This document shows positions 35,883-46,504 of a DNA stretch of 64,000 nt, piece by piece. How positions within the stretch are numbered: the first letter of the stretch is position 1; each line of letters begins with the position of its first letter. Origin of the DNA: Lepturacanthus savala (Eukaryota > Chordata > Actinopteri > Scombriformes > Trichiuridae); assembly GCA_030544235.1 (NCBI GenBank), contig CM060464.1, positions 35,527,602-35,591,601 of the forward strand, written 5' to 3'. The notes under the pieces were generated by a model. It worked only from the letters and a program-made list of their open reading frames with translations, did not search any database and had not been told where the DNA came from. The translations under genes and the position numbers were made by a program.

Positions 35883-36337
35883 AGATCTGTCCACCCATTT
35901 CCACTGGACTCTCAGTCTGCCAAGTCCTTCATCCCGACCCTCCCTCCCCCACCCAGACATGTTCAGACATGTTTGTAATGTGTTGCTGCCATTACCGTGT
36001 CGACTGGAAAACCGAATCATTTAAAGTTTGAGCCAAAAAAATGTTAAAATGTTCTTCAGAACATTACCGATGTCAGCAGATTGTTAGATTTTTACTTTGA
36101 TTTCTATCAAATCAAAACTTCATCAATGTGACTCCGATGCTTTCAAATCATGTTCATTAATCAAATGTGTTCCGATCACAGACACAAATACATGTAATTT
36201 TTATTCTATTTTTTTTAAATTAAAACCATCTTCTTTCCTGCACAATATCTTCTGTCAAATTTGTGATCTTCTGCTAATCAAAATCATTTCAGGTGTGTGG
36301 TGTGATGTCATCAGGAGATGTTCCTTCATCCTGGCGA
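35883..36337. other. Intergenic, no feature recognised
   Basis: No gene or repeat recognised. Confidence 0.5.
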
Positions 36338-36598
<261 letters not shown>

Positions 36599-36675
36599 AT
36601 CTTCTCTCACAATGAAAATCATGAAGATAAGAACACATCAACTCAGAATGTTTCAGTGGCGGTGTAAGGAGGGTT

Positions 36676-37910
36676 AAAGGACCACTTAATGCCATCCTGT
36701 ATGAAGGTGTTCTGTATTTTACCTTGGTTCAATTCCATGATAGCTTGTTTCAACTCACGATTTGTGCTGACAAAGTTGGTTCCGTTATCAGACCGGATTT
36801 CTTCTACTTGTCCTCTGCGGCAGATGAATCTCCTGATGGCGTTTATGCAGGAATCTGTATTGAGAGAATGTGCCACCTCCAGGTGTACTGCACGACAAGT
36901 TAGGCATGTAAAAAGGACCTCTTCAGCTTGTACTGCATAGGAATAGACCTCCTCCCTCACTTCTGGATCAGCATCAGTGGAGCTATGCTTCATCCATACT
37001 TCCAGGCCACTCACACTCAGCTTTTCTGAGAAAGTCAGGACCAGTGATCCAGGTTGAGGACTTCAGGAAGGGGCCAACTTTCACCCCTCGGGATGCTACA
37101 TCTGCAGGGTTCAGCTTGGAGCAAACATGTTTCCACTGATAGACTGCAGACAAAGCTCTAATGATAGAAACTCTATTGGCCACATATGTCTTAAAGCGGG
37201 TAGTTGTATTTGCAATGTACTTTAGGACAGTCATGCTATCAGACCAAAAGACGGACTCACTGAACTCCAGTTGTTTAGACAGCATCTTATCCAGGCGAAC
37301 CGCTACAACCGTTGCAGCCAGTTCCAGGCGAGGGATGGTGACTTGCTTAAGTGGTGCCACTCTTGCTTTGCCTATAACAAAGGAAACACACACTTCCTCC
37401 TTGCTGTTGGTTAGACGCAGGTATGTGACAGCACCAAATCCAACTTCGCTGGCATCACAAAAGTGATGCAGCTGTGCCATTTTTGTCTTTCCAAATCCAC
37501 TGGCTTTGAAGCATCTTCGTAAACTTAATGTGTGTAACAGATTTAAATCATCATCCACCCACCTTTGCCATTTTAGTTCCATCTCTGGTGATATTTCCTC
37601 ATCCCACCCCAACTTCATTTTGCATAGATGTTGCAAAATCAGTTTTGCAGGAAGGATGACTGGAATTAAAAAGCCCAGTGGATCATAAATGGAGCTCACA
37701 CTTGACAGAATTCCATGCCTTGTCAGTGGTTTGTGTTTGTTCAGGATGCTGATGGTGAAGCAGTCCTGTTGAACATCCCACTGGATACCCAGAGCTCTCT
37801 CCATGGGGAGCTGGTCTCAGCTCAGGTCAAGTGGTTTAACACCACTGGCTCGATCTGCTTCAGGGATCTCAGAGAGAACAGAGCGGCTATTGCATACCCA
37901 TTTATTAAGC
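36676..37910 (-). pseudogene. BEL/Pao RNase H and integrase segment
   Basis: From 37910 the frame reads NKWVCNSRSVLSEIPEADRA, hits a stop, then runs open from 37804 through the Pao-type RNase H: GILSSVSSIYDPLGFLIPVI, then FCDASEVGFGAVTYL, IPRLELAATVVAVRLDKML and FWSDSMTVLKYI. A frameshift near 37010 moves into ADPEVREEVYSYAVQAEE, which joins directly to LFTCLTCRAVHLEVAHSL of the integrase core. The integrase zinc-binding region and first catalytic aspartate are therefore deleted. The second aspartate (SDNGTNF) is present, and similarity stops at SFNPP, before the catalytic glutamate. Confidence 0.85.
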
Positions 37911-39372
37911 TTAAAGGTGGGGTGGGTGATTCTTTTTTGCAGCATTTTTTAAAATATTGCCTGAAAACCTTTTCACATTCCCACTGCACACACTAAAATA
38001 GGATGTTTGCAAAAAACTCGAAACATTTTGGTCCAGTCTAGAGGGTGTATTCAGAAGAAAACTCTGACCAATCAATGTACTGATCATCTTTACATTCATT
38101 GGCTGTCTAATACGTCCATCAAATACCTATGCACACACCCCCACCCCTCACTCGACCCCCCACAGCTCTGGCAATCAGGTGAGCAGACAGCTTCGAAAGC
38201 CAACATTCAAGTTAGCTTGCACAGATATATCGTTGCAACAATGGCAGAGAAGAAGACGTCGACTGGCAGCAAAACCAAGGGGAAAACTGTTCTTGAAAAA
38301 GCAACAGCCATGCGGAAGCTAACAGAAGAACGAAACAGGACAAGAGTGCGGCACGGCTCGGTACGGCTTTCCAGCGCTGGCGCCAGCAAAAAAGTGAGAA
38401 GGGGCTCCAGACGGATGCCAAAGTCGCAGAATTTTTACTGGATATGTAAGATGTTGTCTTCTAATTACATAATATTTTGACATACTGGTCGGTTACGGGT
38501 ATTGTAGGCCTATTCAACCAGTCAGTGAGAAAATGAAAGATGATGACAAATTATTGTCAATCGAGTGACATAAGCATAATTCCAGCATGTTTCGCTAAGC
38601 TACCTACTCTGTCAACTACAAGGCTAAGCTAAGTCTGAGCTTGAGCTCTCGTCATGAAAACTCTAAATACAAAAATAACACGTGAACAATACTGAGATTA
38701 CCACAATTTGATTATCGCAAATTTATGGTGACTACAACAGAAAGGTGCCTTTATCCCAGAGATACCCCATACCCCCGTGTGAGTAGTTCCGTTTGTTGCC
38801 CGTGAAATGAAACACCCGCAAGTAAATAAGTCAGTAACATAAATCATTCAAATTCAGGTATGTGGTAGGCTACTACGGGCAAATGCATACTACTTATAAA
38901 ATAATCCATGTCTGTGACTGTAACCTATGATGGCTGGCTAGGGACACAATACAGCAGGCTACGTACATCGTGTCATTACTGCAATAACAAAGTAATTGAC
39001 ACGTATCCAATCAACTAGTGGAAATCTAACAGATACTCTAGTTTTATGTCAATATTCTTGAAATTACAATAATGAAAGACTGTTTACGTTCATTACGATG
39101 TTCACAAATCATGTGAAGACGACATTGCTTGAAGTTAGCAAAGCGGTCACTGTCTGTCATGCTATTGGCGTGAATGCTCGTGAACTCCTGTGACCCCTCG
39201 AGAGTGTGCGCGTTCATGTATCCATGAATCGTGAAGGCGTGGTTTCGAGGGGTGAGCTGAAGAGGAGGAGGCCGAGCCTTTGGGAGGAGGGGAGGGAGTG
39301 TATATTTTCAAAATCTCACTTGTGTTGAATAGCTGTAACCGTTTTTTCCAAGATCTCCCACTCCAGCTTTAA
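37911..39372. mobile_element. TTAA-flanked DNA transposon, T2/Kolobok-like
   Basis: Left end TTAAAGGTGGGGTGGGTGAT and right end ATCTCCCACTCCAGCTTTAA form an inverted repeat with three mismatches in 20. TTAA is duplicated at 37911-37914 and 39369-39372. Removing the insert and one TTAA puts the BEL reading back in phase across the joint, which proves a precise 4-bp duplication. The TTAAAGG start and TTAA target recall the T2 MITEs assigned to the Kolobok superfamily; piggyBac also uses TTAA but its ends start CCC. The 1.45 kb inside holds one exon-like frame and no transposase. Confidence 0.75.
38241..38445 (+). pseudogene. Exon-like frame inside the TTAA transposon
   Basis: Starts with an ATG in a good context (ACAATGGC) and reads MAEKKTSTGSKTKGKTVLEK, then a basic helical stretch and RTRV. 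After a one-base shift near 38365 it continues as FQRWRQQKSEKGLQTDAKVA and EFLLDM, ending at a GTAAG splice donor. Similar short exons, RTRV followed by RW and then LLD, occur in uncharacterised fish repeat-linked proteins from memory. It may be the first exon of a transposon gene or a captured host exon. No function is assigned. Confidence 0.4.
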
Positions 39373-40199
39373 ACCCTCCTTTCACATATACCTGTCAGTT
39401 TCTGGTACAGGGAGAGAGCCTGCTCGTTGGAATCTGACTGACTTGAGGGCATCATCAACATAGAAATTATATCTAATTGTGCTGATAACCTCCTCTGGAT
39501 ACAGATGTTCATTATCCTCAGCAGTTTTCAACAGAGCATATGGAGCACAACTGGAGGAAGATACTGCTCCAAAGATGTGGACTAACATCCTGTGCTCAGC
39601 AAACTCTTTGGTAATGTCACCATCGGGCCACCATAGAAAGCGTAAGAAGTTAACATGCTCTTTTGCCACCCTGACTTGGTGAAACATTCCTTTGATGTCT
39701 GTCATAAGAGCAATTGGACCCTGATGAAAGCGGATGAGCACACCTAACAGAGTGTTTGTTAAATCGGGTCCTTGGAGGAGCTGCTTATTCAATGAGGTTC
39801 CTGCAAAGGTAGAGGCACAATCATACACCACACGTAATTTTTTCTTGTGGGGGTAGTACACCCCATGATGCGGTATGTACCACACCTTTCCTTCTTCATG
39901 TTCCAACTGATCTGGTGGTATGATCTCTGAGTACCCTTCCAAACTAACCTTTTGCATGAAACCTTTATACTCCTCAAAAAATGCCTCATCTCTTTTAAAC
40001 CTTTTCAGCAGGTGTTGCACCCTCTGCTGGGCAACTTGTTTGTTGTTGGGCATTTTCACATCAGCCTCACGAAATGGTAACTTAAGGTAGTAATGACCAC
40101 TGTTAAGAGTCACTGAATTTGACAATATATCCATAAACTGTTTGTCTTCCACAGACATTTCAGCATTTTCATCATGATGCTGTTCCACAAAATCTTGAT
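39373..40199 (-). pseudogene. BEL/Pao reverse transcriptase segment
   Basis: RT domain of the broken BEL element, open from 40199 to about 39382. Visible are DFVEQHHDENAEMSV at its start, WYIPHHGVYYPHKKKLRVVY, DCASTFAGTSLNKQLLQGP, ALMTDIKGMFHQVRV with the first catalytic aspartate, and FYVDDALKS with the active site. A frameshift near 39385 breaks the link to RNase H. The frame runs on upstream of 40199 into antisense Rex3 sequence; those first residues are not part of the protein. Confidence 0.88.
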
Positions 40200-41462
40200 T
40201 GTCTCGTCTCATCTTCTTCCGCTTTATCCGTTGTCGGGTCGCGGGGGCAGCAGCTTCAGCAGGGAAGCCCAGACTTCCCTCTCCCTGGCTACTTCCTCTA
40301 GCTCTTCCGGGGGGACCCCAAGGCGTTCCCAGACCAGCCGAGAGACATAGTCTCTCCAGCGTGTCCTGGGTCTTCCCCGGGGCCACCGCCCGGAGGAACG
40401 TGCCCAGAACACCTCACCAGGGAGGCGTCCAGAAGGCATCCTCACTAGATGCCCGAGCCACCTCAACTGGCTCCTCTCGATGTGGAGGAGCAGCGGTTCT
40501 ACTCTGAGCTCCTCACGGATAACCAAGCTTCTCACCCTATCTCTAAGGGAGAGCCCAGCCACCCGGCGAAGGAAACCCATTTCGGCTGCTTGTATTCGCG
40601 ATCTCGTTCTTTCGGTCACTACCCAAAGCTCGTGACCATAGGTGAGGGTAGGAACGTAGATCGACTGGTAAATCAAGAGCTTCGCCTTTTGGCTCAGCTC
40701 CTTCTTCACCACGACGGACCCATGCAGGGCCCGCATCACTGCAGACGCCGCACCGATCCGCCGTTCAATCTCCCGCTCCATCCTTCCCCCACTCGTGAAC
40801 AAGACCCCGAGATACTTGAACTCCTCCACTTGAGGCAGGATCTCATCCCCGACCTGGAGTCGACATTCCACTCTTTTCCGGTCAAGAACCATGGCCTTGG
40901 ATTTGGAGGTGCTGATTCTCATCCCAGCCGCTTCACACTCGGCTGCGAACTGCTCCAGTGAGAGTTGAAGGTCACGGCTCGATGAAGCCAACAGGACCAG
41001 ATCATCCGCAAATAGCAGCGACCCAATCCTGAGGCCACCACACCGCAGCCCCTCAACGTCCTGGCTGCGCCTAAAAATTCTGTCCATAAAAGTTATGAAC
41101 AGAATCGGTGACAAAGGGCAGCCCTGAGAGTCCAACCCCCACTGGAAACAAGTTCGACTTATTACCGGCAATGCGGACCAAGCTCTGGCACCGAGAGTAC
41201 AGGGACCCCATACTCCCGGAGCACCCCCCACAGGACTGCCTGAGGGACACGGTCGAACGCCTTCTCCAGATCCACAAAACACATGTAGACTGGTTGGGCG
41301 AACTACCACGCACCCTCGAGCACCCTGCTAAGGGTATAGAGCTGGTCCACAGTTCCACGACCAGGGCGAAAACCACACTGCTCCTCCTGAATCCAAGGTT
41401 TGACTATCTTACGGACCCTCCTCTCCAGTAACCCTGAATAGACTTTCCCAGGGAGGCTGAGT
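40200..41462 (-). mobile_element. Rex3: Rex3 (RTE-clade) retroposon, 5'-truncated
   Basis: Minus-strand non-LTR element with the C-terminal half of its polymerase and a short GATGAGAC-type 3' tail ending at about 40200. The sequence CGGTGACAAAGGGCAGCCCTG at 41106-41126 matches, from memory, the primer long used to amplify Rex3 in fish. The frame below 41120 is open for about 300 residues: GCPLSPILFITFMDRI, the active site FADD at 41001-41012, EFKYLGVLFTS, YVPTLTYGHELWVVTERTR and RWLGHLVRMPSGRLPGEVF. A one-base shift near 41125 separates it from the upstream part (FRPGRGTVDQ region, about 41300-41460). The 5' end is truncated inside the RT, as is usual for Rex3. Confidence 0.9.
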
Positions 41463-41869
41463 CACAGGCTTCTCCTGCCCCATCGTCTTTAATAGTATGT
41501 CCACCTTTTGTCCAGGTGCGCGCAGCTGAGCCATTAAAGACTCAGTACAAAACGTTGCTGCGCTGCCTGGGTCGATAAAAGCATATGTCTCAATCGCTTT
41601 TGTTCATTCGTTTAGTTTTACCTTAACTGGCAGAACGGACAGTGAACATTCCTTTGAACCGGCCCCAGTATAGCCTTCAGAGTCCAAAGACACAAGTGCA
41701 TTTGAGACAGATTGTGCTCCATGCATAGGTGGAGTGGGTTGATGTTTTGGTTCAATGTGCAGCACTGTTGGATGAGCTTTACTACAGGTGTGGCATGTCA
41801 GCTGGTCCTGACAGTTCTTGCTTATGTGTCCTTTTGTTAAGCATCCAAAGCACACACCTTTGCTTTTTA
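41463..41869 (-). pseudogene. BEL/Pao zinc knuckle and protease segment
   Basis: Read from 41869, the frame starts FLKSKG and enters a nucleocapsid motif, VCFGCLTKGHISKNCQDQL, then CHTCSKAHPTVLH. After a stop at 41604 and a frame change, the protease reads AFIDPGSAATFCTESLM with a D-P-G-S active site, and ends ILLKTMGQEKP where the Rex3 fragment begins. About 1 kb of BEL sequence expected between this point and the RT start is absent. Confidence 0.8.
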
Positions 41870-41874
41870 GGAAC

Positions 41875-42225
41875 TGTGGAGGGGGCGTGGCGCATCGGCT
41901 GCAGGAGAGAGGTGTGGAGAGGGCTCAGGGGAGCGGCGCCAGGTGAGAGTAATTGAGCAGTGAGTACAGGTGCGCTAATTACTCTCACCATCTCTTTTAA
42001 AACAGTAGCAGGCTGGACCCGCGAGGAGAAAGAGGAGGAACGGACACGAGGAGAGCCGAGCAGACGGCAGCACATCAAGCCTGCGATCGGCTGCAGACGG
42101 CCTCAGCGTGTGTGTGTGTGTGCGCGCTAATAAAGCCCGGGGAAAAACCCGTTAATAGAAAAGACTGGACTTGTTGTGCGTCTGTTCGGTGCCGGGGAAC
42201 CCACGGTGGCAAGGCGACTGCCACA
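41875..42225 (+). repeat. 5' LTR of the Gmr1-type element
   Basis: 351 bp, TGTGGAGG...TGCCACA. Contains a TATA-like TTTTAAAA near 41996 and an AATAAA signal at 42129-42134. It should hold the promoter. Confidence 0.93.
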
Positions 42226-42227
42226 TC

Positions 42228-42245
42228 TGGCGCCCAATGTGGGGC
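42228..42245 (+). promoter_or_regulatory. Primer-binding-site candidate
   Basis: TGGCGCCCAATGTGGGGC starts two bases after the 5' LTR, where a tRNA primer site belongs. The tRNA is not identified; only the first eight bases match the lysine-type TGGCGCCC. Confidence 0.6.
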
Positions 42246-42254
42246 CCGGCAGAA

Positions 42255-42890
42255 ATGACAGAGCCACAGCAGGTGCAACCAGCCACAGTGCTGGCCCAGA
42301 TCTTAGCGGAGGTCGCCACGATGAGCCGGGACCAGGCAGCGGCCAGCAGACAGCAGCTCTCTGCGCTTCAGCAGCAGGTCGAAGGGCAGACGCAGCTGCT
42401 GCAGAGGATGCTGGCTCGGTCGGGGACGGCGTCACCGAGCCCCCCGCTCGCCGGCGTCACACTGCAGCGCATGACCGGGAGCGACGACGTCCAGTCGTTC
42501 CTGGAAATGTTCGAGGCGACGGCGTCGGCGTGCGGGTGGCCGGAGGCAGAGTGGGCCGTGCGCCTGCTGCCTCTGCTGGCGGGGGACGCACAGGCGGCGG
42601 CGCTCGGCCTGCCTGCCTCCTCACGAGGACAGTACCGGGCAGTGAAGAGGGCCGTCCTCGACCGACTGGGATATTCGGCGGAGGACCACCGGCGGAGGTT
42701 CCGGGGGGCCAAGCTGGGTCCCACCGACCGCCCCTTCGTCCACGCCCAGCAGCTAAGGGACGCGGCGTACAGGTGGCTGCAGCCGGGGGGGACCGCAGGC
42801 GAGGGAGAGCTGATGGAGAAGATCGTCCTGGAGCAGTTCGTGGAGGGGCTGCCGGCGGGCACCCTGGAATGGGTGCGCTGCCACCGCCCC
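42255..42890 (+). pseudogene. Gmr1-type Gag, capsid with SCAN-like region
   Basis: Starts at the first ATG after the primer site. About 212 residues read MTEPQQVQPATVLAQILAEV, a Gln-rich coiled-coil-like stretch, and then the capsid. The part from about residue 150 (RRRFRGAKLG, QLRDAAYRWLQPGG, EKIVLEQFVEGLPAG, EWVRCHRP) follows the SCAN-domain pattern: RFR, then LR..C.RWL.P, LEQFL..LP and WVR.H.P. SCAN domains of vertebrate zinc-finger proteins are held to derive from Gmr1-like capsids. Near 42887, after CHRP, the matching continuation (ATAVTLAEDHLAVLS) lies one base out of phase in the pol frame; a lost C in the CCCC run would explain it. The frame itself stays open to 43226 but that tail is not Gag-like. 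Confidence 0.8.
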
Positions 42891-45800
42891 TGGCGACGGC
42901 TGTCACCCTCGCAGAGGACCACCTGGCCGTCCTCTCCCGGGGCCAGACATCGGAGGCGCAGCCGGTGTCCGCCGGCCGCCCCAGTCTTCCTCCTCGCAGG
43001 AGACCCGCCACCATACCCGGTCCCCCCCCCGAAACATCCGCCCGTCCCACCCCCGCCCCCCGCACTAACGCCCCCTCTGTTTTCCTTCCACCACAGGGTC
43101 CAGCCGCTACGGGCGCCGGTCCTAGCCCACAGAGGGTCCCTCAGGCGGCAGGGCAGGAGTGCTGGAGGTGCGGGCAGCCCGGACACTTCCGCCGCGAGTG
43201 TCCGCTCATGGAGGTCGGGCAGGTGATCCGGGTTGTCGGGCCCCCGGCACCCTCCCCCGGTCCGGGAGAGACGTACAGCGTTCCGGTAAGGATTCAGGGG
43301 GGTACACATCAGGCAATGGTGGACTCGGGCTGCATGCAGTCTATAGTTCACCAGAACCTGATTCGACCCGGGGCACTGGTGGAGGCGGGATGGGTGGATA
43401 TCAGGTGTGTGCATGGGGATATTCACAGGTATCCTGTGGTGCCGGTGGAAATTCGCTACAAGGGTAAAAAGCATAGTGTGAAGGCTGCGGTTAGTTCCCG
43501 CCTGGCGCACCCTCTGATCTTGGGCACAGATTGGCCGGGGTTTGATAAACTAGTGGGGCAATGTGTGGGGGTGCGCTCGCGACCGACAGGGACAGGGGAT
43601 ATGTGCGCTGTGCTTAGCGGCGACGCGAGGTTGTCCGACGCTGCAGACGGGGAGGGGGAGCCGGCGGTGCCTCCACCGGAGGCTCCGCAGGTTCCCGTGT
43701 TTGACTCCATGGAAGATTTTCCACTCGAGCAGTCTCGTGACGATACTCTGCGCTTTGCCTTTGACCAAGTGATACGAATTGATGGTCACATGGTGCGCCC
43801 TGACGCAGCACTGTCATATCCACATTTTTCTTTGCGCAGGGACAGATTATACAGAGTGAGTCGTGACACTCAGACAGGCGACATAATAACCCAGTTGTTG
43901 GTCCCGAAAAGCCGTCGGGAAATAGTTTTCCAGGCGGCTCATTACAACCCGATGGCTGGACACCTGGGATATGATAAAACACTGAACCGGATAATGGCCC
44001 GATTCTATTGGCCAGGCATTCGGGCAGACGTGCGCCGCTGGTGCGCGTCTTGTCCCGAATGCCAGTTAGTTAACCCACCGGCCGTCCCGAGAGCGCCATT
44101 GCGCCCATTACCACTGATGGAGGTCCCATTTGAACGCGTCGGGATGGACCTCATCGGGCCATTTCACCGGAGCGCACGGGGATATCGCTTTGTGTTAGTC
44201 CTGGTGGATTACGCAACGCGATATCCAGAGGCAGTGCCGCTGCGCACCATCTCTGCAAAGAGTGTGGCGCAAGCGCTGTTTCAAGTTATCTCCCGAGTCG
44301 GGATCCCGAAAGAGATCCTGACTGACCAGGGCACCCAGTTTATGTCACGAACACTGAGAGAACTGTACGGGTTATTGGGCATCAAGGCTATTCGAACCAG
44401 CATCTACCACCCTCAGACGGACGGCCTCGTGGAGCGCCTGAATAAGACCTTGAAGTCCATGATCCGTAAGTTTGTGCACGATGATAATCATAATTGGGAT
44501 AAATGGCTACATCCTCTGTTGTTTGCAGTGCGCGAGGTACCCCAGGCCTCAACGGGATTTTCTCCCTTTGAGCTGCTGTTCGGCAGGAAACCACGGGGGG
44601 TTCTGGACCTGGTTAAAGAAAGCTGGGAGGACGGTCCAAGCCCAAGTAAGAACGAAGTTCAGTACGTCCTGGACCTGAGAGCAAAACTCCACACACTAGG
44701 GCAGTTATCACATGAGAATTTGCTCCGGGCCCAGGAACGTCAGCAGCGGCTGTACAACAGAGGATCGAGGCTGAGACAATTTTCACCGGGAGATAAAGTG
44801 CTTGTATTGCTCCCATCTTCCAATTCGAAATTACTCGCCAAGTGGCAAGGGCCCTTTGTGGTCACACGGCGAGTGGGTGACGTTGACTATGAGCTTGTGC
44901 GATCTGACAGGGGAGGGGCAACACAGATTTATCACCTCAACCTCCTTAAAGCGTGGAGAGAGGCGGAGCCTGTTTCCCTGGTGACGACAATTAGAGAGAG
45001 AGATGAGTTGGGGCCCGAGGTACCAAAATCGACCAATCCTGCCCCGCTCCGTTGTGAAGACCATCTCTCACCGTCCCAGGGAGCAGACATTGCCAGGTTG
45101 CAGCAGCGTTATGCTGATGTGTTTTCCCCCCTGCCAGGACGCACAAGCCTTATTCAACACCGTATCGAGACTCACCCAGGGGTGACGGTGCGTTCGCGGC
45201 CCTATCGGCTACCTGAACACAAGAGAAAAGTGGTTCAGGCTGAATTGAAAGCTATGTTGGAGATGGGTGTAATAGAAGAGTCCAACAGTGCCTGGTGTAG
45301 CCCCATCGTTCTTGTAACCAAGAAAGATGGGTCTATCCGGTTCTGTGTGGACTATCGCAGGGTGAATGATGTTTCACAGTTTGACGCCTATCCAATGCCC
45401 CGGGTCGACGAACTCCTGGATCGCCTGGGCCCTGCTCGCTTTTTCACGACGCTGGATTTGACCAAGGGCTACTGGCAGATTCCCTTGTCTCCAGAGTCCA
45501 AGGAGAAAACGGCCTTCTCCACTCCGTACGGTTTGTACCAATTTGTCACACTTCCGTTTGGGTTGTTTGGGGCCCCAGCCACTTTTCAACGCCTCATGGA
45601 CCGGGTGCTGCGCCCCCATGCCGCATATGCTGCCGCCTACCTGGATGATGTCATCATCCACAGTAACACCTGGGCGGAGCATGTGCGGCAGGTGGCCGCG
45701 GTGCTCGAGTCACTGAGGCAGGCGGGGCTTACGGCCAACCCAAAGAAGTGTGAAGTTGGACGGAGGGAGGTACGGTATCTGGGGTACCACTTGGGCGGCG

Positions 45801-46465
45801 GGCAGGTGCGTCCGCAGGTAGACAAGACAGCAGCGATTGCAGCCTGCCCAAGGCCCAAGACCAAAAAAGAGGTGCGGCGGTTTTTGGGGCTGGCCGGCTA
45901 TTACCGGCGATTTATCCCCAGCTTCGCGGAGCTGACCAGCCCTTTAACCGACCTCACCCGAAAGGGTGCTTCAGATCCGGTCCAGTGGACGGAGCAGTGC
46001 CAGGTGTCGCTTGAGAGGGTAAAGCAGGCCCTCTGTGGGGAGCCTCTTCTCCACACACCTAACTTCTCTCTCCCTTTTGTCTTGCAGACTGATGCGTCGG
46101 GCAGGGGGCTGGGGGCCGTTCTGTCCCAGCGGGTGCGGGGCGTCGACCGCCCAGTGCTGTACATCAGCCGCAAGCTGTCGGAGAGGGAGGCCAGGTACAG
46201 CACGGTGGAGAGGGAGTGCCTGGCCATCCGGTGGGCGGTCGATGCTCTGCGGTACTACCTGCTGGGGCGCCCATTCACCCTCTGCTCGGACCACGCTCCC
46301 CTTCAGTGGCTCCACCGCATGAAGGATGCCAACGCCCGGATCACTCGGTGGTATCTAGCTTTACAGCCTTTTAAGTTCACAGTGATCCATAGGCCGGGGG
46401 CGCAGATGGCCGTGGCCGACTTCCTTTCCCGCTCCCATGGGGAGGCGGGGGGGGGAGTAGGTTAG
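42887..46465 (+). CDS. Gmr1-type nucleocapsid and Pol (PR-IN-RT-RH)
   Basis: Open to the TAG at 46465. Domains in order: a CCHC knuckle CWRCGQPGHFRREC (43160-43201); an aspartic protease with VDSGC (Asp codon at 43322); integrase with an HHCC finger (43940-44062), catalytic Asp at 44147, Asp at 44324 and Glu at 44432, and a GPF module (KWQGPFVV) near 44840; reverse transcriptase with TLDLTKGYWQIPL and YLDD (45638-45649); RNase H with TDASGRGLG (Asp at 46091) and SDHAPLQWL. All expected catalytic residues are present. The open frame extends upstream to 42176, but there it overlaps Gag in another phase and is not coding. Expression presumably needs Gag-Pol fusion, so the frame break matters. 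Confidence 0.9.
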   Translation, partial: PLATAVTLAEDHLAVLSRGQTSEAQPVSAGRPSLPPRRRPATIPGPPPETSARPTPAPRTNAPSVFLPPQGPAATGAGPSPQRVPQAAGQECWRCGQPGHFRRECPLMEVGQVIRVVGPPAPSPGPGETYSVPVRIQGGTHQAMVDSGCMQSIVHQNLIRPGALVEAGWVDIRCVHGDIHRYPVVPVEIRYKGKKHSVKAAVSSRLAHPLILGTDWPGFDKLVGQCVGVRSRPTGTGDMCAVLSGDARLSDAADGEGEPAVPPPEAPQVPVFDSMEDFPLEQSRDDTLRFAFDQVIRIDGHMVRPDAALSYPHFSLRRDRLYRVSRDTQTGDIITQLLVPKSRREIVFQAAHYNPMAGHLGYDKTLNRIMARFYWPGIRADVRRWCASCPECQLVNPPAVPRAPLRPLPLMEVPFERVGMDLIGPFHRSARGYRFVLVLVDYATRYPEAVPLRTISAKSVAQALFQVISRVGIPKEILTDQGTQFMSRTLRELYGLLGIKAIRTSIYHPQTDGLVERLNKTLKSMIRKFVHDDNHNWDKWLHPLLFAVREVPQASTGFSPFELLFGRKPRGVLDLVKESWEDGPSPSKNEVQYVLDLRAKLHTLGQLSHENLLRAQERQQRLYNRGSRLRQFSPGDKVLVLLPSSNSKLLAKWQGPFVVTRRVGDVDYELVRSDRGGATQIYHLNLLKAWREAEPVSLVTTIRERDELGPEVPKSTNPAPLRCEDHLSPSQGADIARLQQRYADVFSPLPGRTSLIQHRIETHPGVTVRSRPYRLPEHKRKVVQAELKAMLEMGVIEESNSAWCSPIVLVTKKDGSIRFCVDYRRVNDVSQFDAYPMPRVDELLDRLGPARFFTTLDLTKGYWQIPLSPESKEKTAFSTPYGLYQFVTLPFGLFGAPATFQRLMDRVLRPHAAYAAAYLDDVIIHSNTWAEHVRQVAAVLESLRQAGLTANPKKCEVGRREVRYLGYHLGGGQVRPQVDKTAAIAACPRPKTKKEVRRFLGLAGYYRRFIPSFAELTSPLTDLTRKGASDPVQWTEQCQVSLERVKQALCGEPLLHTPNFSLPFVLQTDASGRGLGAVLSQRVRGVDRPVLYISRKLSEREARYSTVERECLAIRWAVDALRYYLLGRPFTLCSDHAPLQWLHRMKDANARITRWYLALQPFKFTVIHRPGAQMAVADFLSRSHGEAGGGVG

Positions 46466-46504
46466 GCCGGACGGCTCCCCGGCCTAAGTCGGGCGGTGGA
46501 GGTA

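Noticed and set aside
40200..40386. A fused Rex3-BEL protein as a domesticated gene
   Set aside because: The first 60 or so residues are antisense Rex3 sequence that happens to be open. The BEL RT behind them is broken downstream.
42176..42886. N-terminal 237 residues of the 1429-codon frame as the true Gag
   Set aside because: It starts within the LTR and has a low-complexity Gly/Arg/Ala composition. The other phase, from the ATG at 42255, shows real capsid motifs.
42368..43510. Long antisense frames (380 and 202 codons) in the Gmr1 element
   Set aside because: They mirror GC-rich gag on the opposite strand and match no family.
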